A stretch of DNA of 63,798 nt from Caulobacteraceae bacterium (lineage in GTDB: Bacteria; Pseudomonadota; Alphaproteobacteria; Caulobacterales; Caulobacteraceae): positions 1 through 63,798 of the forward strand of contig JANXUA010000102.1 of NCBI GenBank assembly GCA_025352085.1. The letters are read 5' to 3'. Position 1 is the first letter of the stretch. Every line of letters starts with the position of its first letter. A program made the translations under genes and the position numbers. Shown piece by piece: positions 7,360 to 14,639 of the stretch. The notes under the pieces were generated by a model. It worked only from the letters and a program-made list of their open reading frames with translations, made no database searches and was not told the origin of the DNA.

Positions 7360-8423
7360 GGTGCCTCCGGACTGGTTTCGAGGAGCATCAAAAGGCGGCG
7401 CGCGGCGTGCTCCAGGCCGCGAGCGTCAAGCGTCGGACCGGTCACGATTCCCAACGAAGGCCGCGCATCACGGCGGCGCGAGCGTTCATAAGCGGGGTCA
7501 TAGTGGTGTTCGATCAGGCTTTCAGCCAGGGCGGTGAAGTCCTTGTCCTGCGCCATCGCGCCCCACGCCGCGCGTTGCTCGGCGCTGTGATGACGCGGGA
7601 GCTTGGCCAGCGCGTTCGTTAGCGCCTCGGCGTCAACGACGATGTCGCCATACGCCTCCGTGAGATAGCGCGCGCGTTCGGCCCTCGGCGCGCAGATCTC
7701 CATACGCGGGGCGGCGAGCATCGCCTTCCACAGGCCGGGCGGCAGATTGATCTCGCCGATCTTGCTGGACTCGGCTTCAACCACCACCGGACGGGCGGGA
7801 TCGAGGGCCTCGATGGCGTTGAGCAGGCGCGATTCGAACAGCTTTTGGCCGGGCTGCGCGCGCGCCGCGTGACCGCCGAACAGGGAACCGCGATGGTCGG
7901 CCAGTCCCTCCAGATCGAGAATTTGAGCGCCGAGATCGGCGAGGCGACCCAGAATTTCGGTTTTGGCCGAGCCGGTGAAGCCGTCCAGCAGCACGACGCG
8001 AAACGCGGCGGGCGTATCGTAGAGCGCCTCGGTGACCCTTCGGCGATAGGTCCGGTAGCCGCCCGCAACTACGGTCGGCCGCCAACCGACCTGTGAGAGC
8101 ACCGTGGCCATGGCGTTCGACCGCTGGCCGCCGCGCCAGCAATAGATCAGCGGCGCGTAAGAGCCCGGCTTGTCCCTTAGAGCCTCATCCAGATGGCCGG
8201 CGATATTGCGGGCGACCAGGGCCGCGCCGATCCGGCGGGCGAGAAAGCGGGACTCTTGCACATAGATCGCGCCGATCCGCGCGCGCTGGTCATTGTCCAG
8301 CACGGGTAGGTTGATCGCGCCCGGAACATGGTCCTCGGCGAATTCGGCGGGGCTGCGCACATCGATGATGTCGTCAAACGCGGCGAGTGTCGCGGGATCG
8401 AGGTGGTCCAGGGTCGGTATCAT
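7356..8423 (-). CDS. mnmH: tRNA 2-selenouridine synthase
   Basis: 355 aa, close to the usual 360. An N-terminal rhodanese domain carries the catalytic cysteine in PLIYCWRGGQRSNAMA. A P-loop domain follows, with Walker A GFTGSAKTEIL. This two-domain order is diagnostic of MnmH (SelU/YbbB), which geranylates 2-thiouridine at tRNA position 34 and then replaces sulfur with selenium from selenophosphate. It is followed by selD with a 4-base overlap. mnmA, which makes the 2-thiouridine substrate, is at 20453-21616, so three steps of the wobble-uridine pathway are in this window. Confidence 0.95.
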   Translation of the reverse strand: MIPTLDHLDPATLAAFDDIIDVRSPAEFAEDHVPGAINLPVLDNDQRARIGAIYVQESRFLARRIGAALVARNIAGHLDEALRDKPGSYAPLIYCWRGGQRSNAMATVLSQVGWRPTVVAGGYRTYRRRVTEALYDTPAAFRVVLLDGFTGSAKTEILGRLADLGAQILDLEGLADHRGSLFGGHAARAQPGQKLFESRLLNAIEALDPARPVVVEAESSKIGEINLPPGLWKAMLAAPRMEICAPRAERARYLTEAYGDIVVDAEALTNALAKLPRHHSAEQRAAWGAMAQDKDFTALAESLIEHHYDPAYERSRRRDARPSLGIVTGPTLDARGLEHAARRLLMLLETSPEAP

Positions 8424-8447
8424 GCGAGCGCCACGCGGCCGCTTGCC

Positions 8448-9656
8448 TCAGGCGGCCTCGAACACCGCCGCCAGGCCCTGGCCGCCGCCGATGCACATGG
8501 TTTCAAGTCCATAGCGAACGTCGCGGCGTTTCATCTCGCGCAGCAGATTGGCGAGGATGCGCCCGCCGGTCGCGCCGATGGGGTGGCCCAGCGATATGCC
8601 CGAGCCGTTGACGTTCAGCCGGTCGCGCCGTTCGTCGTTGGCGCCCCAGCCCCAGCCCTTGAGCACCGCGAGCACCTGCGGCGCGAAGGCCTCGTTAAGT
8701 TCGACCAGACCGATATCGTCCCAGCTCATGCCGCTGCGGGCGAACAGGCGCTCGACCGCCGGGACCGGGCCTATGCCCATGCGCGAGGGCTCGCACCCCG
8801 CGGCCGCCCAGCCGACGAACCAGCCCATCGGCTCGAGACCCAGTTCCGCGAGCTTGTCTTCGGCGACCACCAGACAGGCGGCGGCGGCGTCGTTCTGCTG
8901 GCTGGCGTTGCCGGCTGTGACTACGCCGTCTTTTTCCAGGGCCCGCAGTTTGCCCAGACTCTCCGCCGTCGCGTCGGCGCGCACGCCCTCGTCGCGGGCG
9001 AACACAACTGGATCGCCCTTTTTCTGCGGTACGGTGACCGGAACCAGCTCGTCGTCGAACTTGCCGGCGGCCCAGGCGGCGGCGGCGCGCTGATGGCTGG
9101 CGGCGGCGTATTCGTCGCAAGCTTCGCGGGAGATCTGATAGTCGCGGGCCAGATTGTCGGCGGTTTCGATCATGCCGGAAATCACCCCAAAGCGGCTGAT
9201 CGGCTGGCTCATCACCCGTCCGCGCGCCAGGCGGTCGTGCATGACCACCGAGCCGGACCGGGCGCCGCCGCGCATATCAGTGGAATAGTATTCGACATTG
9301 CTCATGCTCTCGACGCCGCCGGCCACGACGACATCGGCGGCGCCGGTCTGCACCATCATCGCCGCGTCGATGACGGCCTGAAGGCCGCTTCCGCAACGCC
9401 GGTCCAGTTGATAGCCGGGCACACTGATCGGCAGGCCCGCCGCGAGCGCCGACCAGCGCGCGATGCACGGCGCTTCGCCGTTGCCGTAGCCCTGGGCGAA
9501 GATCACGTCGTCGATCCTTTCGGGATCGATCTTTGTGCGCTCAACCAACGCCTTGAGAATTACCGCGCCCAGATCGCCGGCGGTCATGCTCGACAGCGCG
9601 CCCTGAAACTTCCCAACCGGGGTGCGGATGGGCGAGACAATGGCGGCGCGTTTCAT
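8448..9656 (-). CDS. Acetyl-CoA C-acyltransferase (thiolase)
   Basis: 402 aa. Start set at ATG 9656 (MKRAAIVSPIRTPVGKFQGA), the standard thiolase opening; the frame continues upstream into a repeat and is not counted. The acylated cysteine is at residue 88 in YQLDRRCGSGLQA. The histidine motif is NVNGSGISLGHPIGATGGRI, and the second cysteine is in ETMCIGGGQGLAAVFE. The enzyme is cytoplasmic and either condenses acetyl-CoA or cleaves 3-ketoacyl-CoA. A degradative role fits the many acyl-CoA genes nearby. It is not in an obvious operon. Confidence 0.95.
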   Translation of the reverse strand: MKRAAIVSPIRTPVGKFQGALSSMTAGDLGAVILKALVERTKIDPERIDDVIFAQGYGNGEAPCIARWSALAAGLPISVPGYQLDRRCGSGLQAVIDAAMMVQTGAADVVVAGGVESMSNVEYYSTDMRGGARSGSVVMHDRLARGRVMSQPISRFGVISGMIETADNLARDYQISREACDEYAAASHQRAAAAWAAGKFDDELVPVTVPQKKGDPVVFARDEGVRADATAESLGKLRALEKDGVVTAGNASQQNDAAAACLVVAEDKLAELGLEPMGWFVGWAAAGCEPSRMGIGPVPAVERLFARSGMSWDDIGLVELNEAFAPQVLAVLKGWGWGANDERRDRLNVNGSGISLGHPIGATGGRILANLLREMKRRDVRYGLETMCIGGGQGLAAVFEAA

Positions 9657-9700
9657 GGGCGAGGCTTTCAGGGTGACGAATGGGTAAACGGAGCGACCTT

Positions 9701-9760
9701 TTGAACACCAAGACGCCAAGACGCCAAGTGGAAATCCCGCCCGTCGCGCGGAGCGTCTGA
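9701..9760. repeat. Dispersed repeat copy (CGCCAAGA type), single arm
   Basis: A 28-base block at 9701-9728, containing ACACCAAGACGCCAAG, is identical to 14518-14545. The bases after it (CGCGCGGAGCGTC) resemble those after the other copy more loosely. The second inverted arm seen in the 14.5 kb copy is missing here. It lies in the gap between the thiolase start and the end of the WxPGYW gene. Confidence 0.7.
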
Positions 9761-9791
9761 AACAGCGCGCGCCTGTCCTCGCCGATCGAAG

Positions 9792-11057
9792 CTACTGTCC
9801 TGGCGACCGATCCTGCCCTCGGCTATCCGGTTTGGTTTGTGGCGCCGGTCGTTCCTGGGGCGCTGGTCGAGCCTGGGGCGCGGGCCGCGATTCCTGAATC
9901 TGGCGGGGCGGGGCTCGAAACTCCTGGGACTGACGCGGCGGGGCGCGGAACTCCTGTGTCGGACGCGGCGCCGCCCGGAATTCCTGGGGCTGGCGCGGCG
10001 GGGCGCGGAACTCCTGAGTGGGCCGCTGCGGAGACATCCCACCGTACGGCGCGCGATCCTGTCGCGGCGCTTGTGAACCCTGCCGCGATTGGGCCCCTAA
10101 GGGCGAGGCGTTGGAGCCCGGCCCTCTCATCAAGGGGCGCTCAGCATTGGAACGAAATTGCCCGCCGGCCGCCGAACGTGGCTGCACGGGGGTTGCGGTG
10201 AAGGGGCGCGGGGGCATCCGCGAGTTCATTTGCGAGTTCGGGCCTCGATCGGCGTTCGGCGCGAGACCATTGGGCCCACGCCCGCCGCGGGCGTTCGCCA
10301 TCGGCGCACGGTAAGGGGCGCCAGCGCGGGCGGCCACGATGTTGGGACCTCGCATCAGGGCGGCCCGGGAGGTGGCGGCGATCGGCGGCGCCCCGTGGTT
10401 GGCGCTGGCGCGCAGAACGGGCGTCGATCTGGCCAGTTGTACGTGCTGAACCTGAACGGGGGTCGGCGCGAAATGCTGTTGCCTCGCCACCATGAGTTGT
10501 TGCGACGTCGGCCGGACACGGATGCCGCCGGCTCCGCCGTTGTAGCTGATATTGTTTATCGTCGTCTGGTTGACGACCGTACGATTGTAGATCGTCGTGA
10601 TATTCGTATTGGAAATGTTATTTACGGAACGGTTGTAATAAAAATCTCTATCTCTCCAATAACCACCTTCATAGCCGTAGCCATTATATCCGAAACCATA
10701 GTTGATTCCGCCATAGTAGCCGATTACCGGCCCCCAGTAGCCTTCATAGAATTCGTAGTCGCCGCCGCGATAGCCCCAGTACCCGGGCGTCCAATAATAT
10801 CCGATTTGCGGGGGTCGCACCCAGGTGCCGGGCACCCAGAAATAGTCCTGGTCATAGTCGTCCCACAGCCAGTACCCCGGAGTCCAAATAAATCCGTAAC
10901 CCGGGATAGGGGGCTGGCGATAGATCGGCAGGGCGGGCGGCGGAAACCCGACGCTGATGCCAATGCTGACCTGGGCGCGGCTCAGCGTCGGCGCCGCGGC
11001 GACGCCCATGCCAAGGGCCACCAGAACGGCGAGGGACACGGGCGACAGCTTGCGCAT
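9792..11057 (-). CDS. Secreted WxPGYW-repeat protein with tandem-repeat C-terminus
   Basis: 421 aa. A signal peptide (MRKLSPVSLAVLVALGMGVA, cleaved after LSRA) is followed by about 130 residues of aromatic repeats: GYGFIWTPGYWLWDDYDQDY, GTWVRPPQIGYYWTPGYW and YWGPVIGYYGGINYGFGYNG. These match the YXWXPGYW (BcpO-related WxxGxW) family, whose function is unknown. A middle Asn/Thr-rich stretch leads to a long Pro/Arg/Gln tail. The tail has about five 10-residue units of the form QEFRAPPRQx, encoded near 9870-10025, then RPAPQ repeats. A paralogue lies at 19261-20328. Likely periplasmic or surface located. Confidence 0.85.
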   Translation of the reverse strand: MRKLSPVSLAVLVALGMGVAAAPTLSRAQVSIGISVGFPPPALPIYRQPPIPGYGFIWTPGYWLWDDYDQDYFWVPGTWVRPPQIGYYWTPGYWGYRGGDYEFYEGYWGPVIGYYGGINYGFGYNGYGYEGGYWRDRDFYYNRSVNNISNTNITTIYNRTVVNQTTINNISYNGGAGGIRVRPTSQQLMVARQQHFAPTPVQVQHVQLARSTPVLRASANHGAPPIAATSRAALMRGPNIVAARAGAPYRAPMANARGGRGPNGLAPNADRGPNSQMNSRMPPRPFTATPVQPRSAAGGQFRSNAERPLMRGPGSNASPLGAQSRQGSQAPRQDRAPYGGMSPQRPTQEFRAPPRQPQEFRAAPRPTQEFRAPPRQSQEFRAPPRQIQESRPAPQARPAPQERPAPQTKPDSRGQDRSPGQ

Positions 11058-11246
11058 GGCAACTCCTTACGGTTGTTTTCATGCCGATCGCTCAGCCGAT
11101 CATGGGTCAGGCGGGCGATTGCAAAAGCGACAGCCTACTCGCGGCTGCCTGAATGGAAACTGACAGCGCCGCCGCCGCCACGGTCCTTAACGGAACTCTC
11201 GTATTGAACCCTTGTGACGAGGGCCCGGGAACGGAGGGAAGCGGTT

Positions 11247-11732
11247 CTAGATCCCGTTCGGCGCGCCTTTCGTGGCCGGCGGCGGCTTGCAGCGCCCCGC
11301 GCGGGCCTGCACCACGTAGAGCAGCGCCTGACGGTGGGCGAAGGCGGTGTGTTCAGCCATGGCGTTGGTGGGCTGGCCCGTGTCGAGGTTAACGGTCTCC
11401 ACGGGCGCGCCGCTGCTGTCCTGCGCCGGCGGCTGGTCCAGGCTGGCCTGGTTCCAACGCGTCAAGGCCGTCCCGCAGGCGGCCACGGCCGCATTGGCGA
11501 CCACATCGGCGCCGTCGTGGGCGCCCGCCAGGCTGTAGGCCCACCGACGAACGCATTCGTCGACCGGAGACGCCGCGTCTTCCGCCGCCACGACCGCCCC
11601 GGCGGGGGCCGTTTTGGACGCCGTGAAGTCGGCGCAAATCTTGCTGTTGACCATCCGGCCGTCATGGTCATCGCAGCCTGCCAGGATGATCGCCGTGAGC
11701 GCCAAGGTTAACGGCAAAGCGTTGGACATCAT
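11247..11732 (-). CDS. Hypothetical lipoprotein
   Basis: 161 aa. ATG at 11732 is preceded by GGAAGAG and gives a lipoprotein signal MMSNALPLTLALTAIILAGC with the lipobox LAGC. The mature protein is mostly helical and alanine-rich, with several spaced cysteines (KICADF, DECVRRW, AACGTAL, GRCKPPP), so disulfides are possible in the periplasm. I do not recognise the family. It is part of the minus-strand run of envelope genes between the RND operon and the WxPGYW protein. Confidence 0.65.
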   Translation of the reverse strand: MMSNALPLTLALTAIILAGCDDHDGRMVNSKICADFTASKTAPAGAVVAAEDAASPVDECVRRWAYSLAGAHDGADVVANAAVAACGTALTRWNQASLDQPPAQDSSGAPVETVNLDTGQPTNAMAEHTAFAHRQALLYVVQARAGRCKPPPATKGAPNGI

Positions 11733-11767
11733 GTTTCGAGCTCTTCCATCTCGCGAACCCGACATGA

Positions 11768-12208
11768 TCAGCGACCGCACGTCTGCACCGGGCGTTGCAC
11801 CAGGGCGCCGCGGTCATCGTAGTAGGACCGGGTTTCCGTCCGGCAGTTGGCCGCATACGCCCCCCCGCCGCGCGGGTCGGAGTAGGAATTGCGCTGATCC
11901 TGCGCGTTCTGGCGATAACCGTGGCGTGATCTCCGGCTGTAATAGCCGCTGCGGTATTCACCGCGCCGCTCGCCGCCGCAGGTGCTGCGGGCCACCTCAT
12001 GACCCAGAACCGCGCCGCCGAGACCGCCGACGACCGCGCCGCCGCCGCCATGGGAGATGGAATTGCCGATCAGAGCGCCGCCCACCCCGCCAACCACCGT
12101 GCCGGTCACCTTGCGGCCGTAACAGGACGCCGACGCCGTCGCGGGGGAAAGAAGAACCGGCAGGGTCAACGCCGCCGCGAGGCTTGTCATCACCATCCAT
12201 CTGTTCAT
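11768..12208 (-). CDS. Glycine-zipper 2TM domain outer-membrane-type protein
   Basis: 146 aa from ATG 12208 (MNRWMVMTSLAAALTLPVLL, signal peptide). The centre, VTGTVVGGVGGALIGNSISH followed by GGGGAVVGGLGGAVLGHEVA, is the glycine-zipper 2TM pattern of the SlyB/OsmB type. Three cysteines and a basic Tyr/Arg-rich tail follow (EYRSGYYSRRSRHGYRQ). Proteins of this type sit in or on the outer membrane and are often stress induced. It is followed 35 bases downstream by the hypothetical lipoprotein, so they may be co-transcribed. Confidence 0.75.
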   Translation of the reverse strand: MNRWMVMTSLAAALTLPVLLSPATASASCYGRKVTGTVVGGVGGALIGNSISHGGGGAVVGGLGGAVLGHEVARSTCGGERRGEYRSGYYSRRSRHGYRQNAQDQRNSYSDPRGGGAYAANCRTETRSYYDDRGALVQRPVQTCGR

Positions 12209-12387
12209 CGGTTCAACTCCAAATTCTGCTTCATCGGAAATAGGAACGCGCAAATCCAGCGAGGGATGCATGCGGCGATGGAATGCGACTCAATTCGCCG
12301 CTCCGCGGATGGGCGTGAAGACAGGGTTCGGCATGAACCCAGGGTGAAACGACCGGCCTCGCCCGGCCATCGCGGGCGACGAACGGC

Positions 12388-12422
12388 GCACAGGGACGGC
12401 GCGACGCGCGACGTCCCTGTGC
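12388..12422 (-). terminator. Hairpin downstream of the N/G/Y-rich protein gene
   Basis: A perfect 11-bp inverted repeat, GCACAGGGACG with CGTCCCTGTGC and a 13-base loop, lies 14 bases after the stop codon of the gene at 12437-12991 on the minus strand. There is no T run, so it is a stabilising hairpin or a Rho-assisted terminator rather than a classical one. Confidence 0.5.
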
Positions 12423-12436
12423 GGGCGCGGCCGCCT

Positions 12437-12991
12437 TTAGTTTGGATTGTAGCCGGCGCCGTTGTCGTATGCGTAGCCGTTGTTGTTGTTTCGGTAGCCG
12501 TTGTTGTTCTGATAACCGTTGTAGTATCCATTACCGTTGTTGTTGCGGTATCCGTTGCTGTAACCGTAGCCGTTGTTGTAGCCCTGCTGGCCATAGCCAT
12601 AAGTTCGCTGTCCGTAATAGTCCAGGCGCGCGTGGCCGCGTTCGTGGGCCACGTGCATTCTCTCGTGCAGGCTCTCAAGCCGGGCCTGGGTCGCCTGCGG
12701 GTCGAAGCGACCGTAGCGTTCGTCCCAGTCGGCCCGAGCCCGGATTTGCCGCATCTCGCGATTAAACTGCCAGGCTTGCCTGCGGCTGTAAGAACCGTCG
12801 CTGAGGCCATGCTGGATGCCGTCCCAGATATGCTGATACTCCTGATTGAACTGGCCGTAGGTCGCGCCGCCGTTGTCCCAGTCGTTGTCGGCGGTGACGG
12901 CGCCGTATTCGTCATCATGCGCCAGCGCGGCGGACGGCAGACCGGCGGCCAACGCCGAGCACGCCATCATGGCGATCAAAATCTTTCTCAT
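12437..12991 (-). CDS. Secreted protein with Asn/Gly/Tyr-rich low-complexity tail
   Basis: 184 aa. Signal peptide MRKILIAMMACSALAAGLPS, cleaved near ALA. A charged helical middle (residues about 45-120) contains WDGIQHGLSDGSYSRRQAWQ and a His/Arg-rich helix (LHERMHVAHERGHARLDY). From about residue 128 the protein is almost entirely Asn, Gly and Tyr with some Gln, for example YNNGYGYSNGYRNNNGNGYY, to the end. The composition resembles prion-like low-complexity domains. The middle region resembles small alphaproteobacterial secreted proteins of unknown role. Its position next to the RND operon and glycine-zipper gene suggests an envelope role. Confidence 0.7.
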   Translation of the reverse strand: MRKILIAMMACSALAAGLPSAALAHDDEYGAVTADNDWDNGGATYGQFNQEYQHIWDGIQHGLSDGSYSRRQAWQFNREMRQIRARADWDERYGRFDPQATQARLESLHERMHVAHERGHARLDYYGQRTYGYGQQGYNNGYGYSNGYRNNNGNGYYNGYQNNNGYRNNNNGYAYDNGAGYNPN

Positions 12992-13139
12992 GGTCCAACT
13001 CCAGGTTCGTCCTCACCTTGGGGACGATCGCCACTACGCCACAGTCGGGTTGAAGCGCGCCTGAATGTCCTGTCCATCTCCCGTTCATCGGCGGTTCGGG
13101 TAAGCTCGGATGTTCGCTTCCCGCTTCTGCATGACACGA

Positions 13140-14639
13140 TCAGTGGATTGGCTCGCGCTCCCATCCCCCGCCCAGGGCTTCGAACACCGCGACCTGATCG
13201 TCGGCGATGGCCTGGTCGGAGGCGGCGACGGCCTGGTCGGCGGCGACGGCGGCAGTCTGGGCGGTCAGCAGATCGAGGATGCTGGCGGTTCCGGCCTTGA
13301 ACTGAATCAGAGCCAGACGCTGCGCCTCGTCGGCGCTGACGCGGGCGGCGGTCAGGGCGGCGTGATGGCGCAATTCGGCGTCGTATGTGGTCAGCGCCGT
13401 TTCGGTCTCGCGCAGGGCCTGCAGCACCACGCCGTCGAACCGGGCTAGGGCCGCGGCGGTCTGGGCGCCCGCTTGCTTCACATGAGCGCGGGCGACGAGA
13501 ATATTGGGGAAGGACCAGGTCAACAGCGGTCCGATATTGAAGGAACCCGTCGACGCATTGCCGAGGCCGGCGATCTGGGCGGCGGCGTTGCTCACCCCGC
13601 CGCCCAGCGTGATCGTGGGATAGAAATCCGCCGTGGCGACGCCGATCCGCGCGGTGGCGGCGGCCAACGCGCGCTCGGCGGCGCGAATATCGGGACGCCG
13701 CCGCAACAGGGACGCCCCGTCGCCGACCGGCAGGGCCTGGGTCAGGCGCGGCGGGCTCGCGCACGCCGCCGCGTCGGCCGGTATTTCCGCCGGCGTCCCG
13801 CCGGTCAGGGCGGCGAGACTGAGAAGCGCGGCGCGGTGGGCGCCCTCCAGCGGCGGGATGGCCGCCTTGGCCTGCTCCAGCGTCACGCGATCGCGGTCGA
13901 TGTCGAAGTCCGACAGGGCGCCGGCGTTGCGCCGGATCATGCTGTGATCAAAGGAATTTTGAGTGAGATCGAGGGAATGGCGCGCTACGGCGAGCTGTTC
14001 GCCATAGCCGCACGCGTCGGCATAGGCGCCCGCCGTCCGCGCCGCCACGGTCACGCGCACCGCGTCCGCGGTGGCCGCCGCACCCTCGGCGTCGGCGCGC
14101 GCCGCCTCGACGGTGCGGCGCACCCGCCCGAACAGATCCACCTGAAAGGCGGCGGTGAAGCCGGCGCTGTAGGCGAAACCGGCGGGCTTGGCCTGAAGGG
14201 CCTGCAGCGCCGACCGCCCTTCCGTTCCCCCTGCGGTGACCGTGGTGGTCGGAAAACGTCCGGCGCGCGCCTCGTCAAGCAGGCCTTGGGCATAGGCCAG
14301 GTTGGCGGCGGCGACCCGCAGATCGGTGTTCGCGGTCAGGGCTTCGCCGACCAGCCGGTCCAGAATCGGATCTTGATAAAGCCGCCACCAGAACGGCGGC
14401 AGGGGCTGGGCCGCGGCGCTGACCGGACCCCCCGAAATAAACCCGGCCGATGCGGTCGGCGGCGTTGGCGGCGCATGGTAGGCCGGACCCACGGCGCAGC
14501 CGGTGAGAGCCAAACCATTGAACACCAAGACGCCAAGACGCCAAGGCGTACCGGTGCGCGTTGCGCGAGGCGTCAAACCGAACTTGGCGGCTTGGCGTCT
14601 TGGCGGCGAGAGACCGGCTCCTTCCAGACAGTGGCCCAT
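13140..14639 (-). CDS. RND efflux outer-membrane lipoprotein (NodT/OprM family)
   Basis: 499 aa. ATG at 14639 overlaps the stop of the RND gene as TGATG. The lipobox LTGC puts the lipidated cysteine at residue 48, unusually far in, with CAVGPAYHAPPTPP after it as in NodT-family channels. Residues 12-41, including the first half of the hydrophobic core (LGVLVF), are encoded by a dispersed inverted repeat at 14518-14605. The body shows the two outer-membrane-factor repeats with long coiled-coil helices, and the typical LLRRRPDIRAAERALAAATA and FYPTITLGGG segments. It forms the trimeric exit duct for the pump encoded just upstream. Confidence 0.93.
   Translation of the reverse strand: MGHCLEGAGLSPPRRQAAKFGLTPRATRTGTPWRLGVLVFNGLALTGCAVGPAYHAPPTPPTASAGFISGGPVSAAAQPLPPFWWRLYQDPILDRLVGEALTANTDLRVAAANLAYAQGLLDEARAGRFPTTTVTAGGTEGRSALQALQAKPAGFAYSAGFTAAFQVDLFGRVRRTVEAARADAEGAAATADAVRVTVAARTAGAYADACGYGEQLAVARHSLDLTQNSFDHSMIRRNAGALSDFDIDRDRVTLEQAKAAIPPLEGAHRAALLSLAALTGGTPAEIPADAAACASPPRLTQALPVGDGASLLRRRPDIRAAERALAAATARIGVATADFYPTITLGGGVSNAAAQIAGLGNASTGSFNIGPLLTWSFPNILVARAHVKQAGAQTAAALARFDGVVLQALRETETALTTYDAELRHHAALTAARVSADEAQRLALIQFKAGTASILDLLTAQTAAVAADQAVAASDQAIADDQVAVFEALGGGWEREPIH
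14518..14605. repeat. Inverted repeat (CGCCAAGA type) inside the start of the efflux lipoprotein gene
   Basis: The left arm 14518-14545 (with ACACCAAGACGCCAAG) and right arm 14583-14605 (CTTGGCGGCTTGGCGTCTTG) are near-perfect inverted repeats around a 37-base loop. The left arm is identical to 9701-9728. The element overlaps codons 12-41 of the outer-membrane lipoprotein, so part of its signal peptide is repeat-encoded. Confidence 0.75.

Noticed and set aside
5917-7491. A 524-codon plus-strand open frame across selD
   Set aside because: It is the mirror of selD, whose motifs are unmistakable on the other strand; the composition is shadow-like and there is no ribosome-binding site.
14518-14605. 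Short direct repeats (CGCCAAGA units) resembling a CRISPR array
   Set aside because: The units are contiguous without spacers and arranged as an inverted repeat; no cas gene is near.
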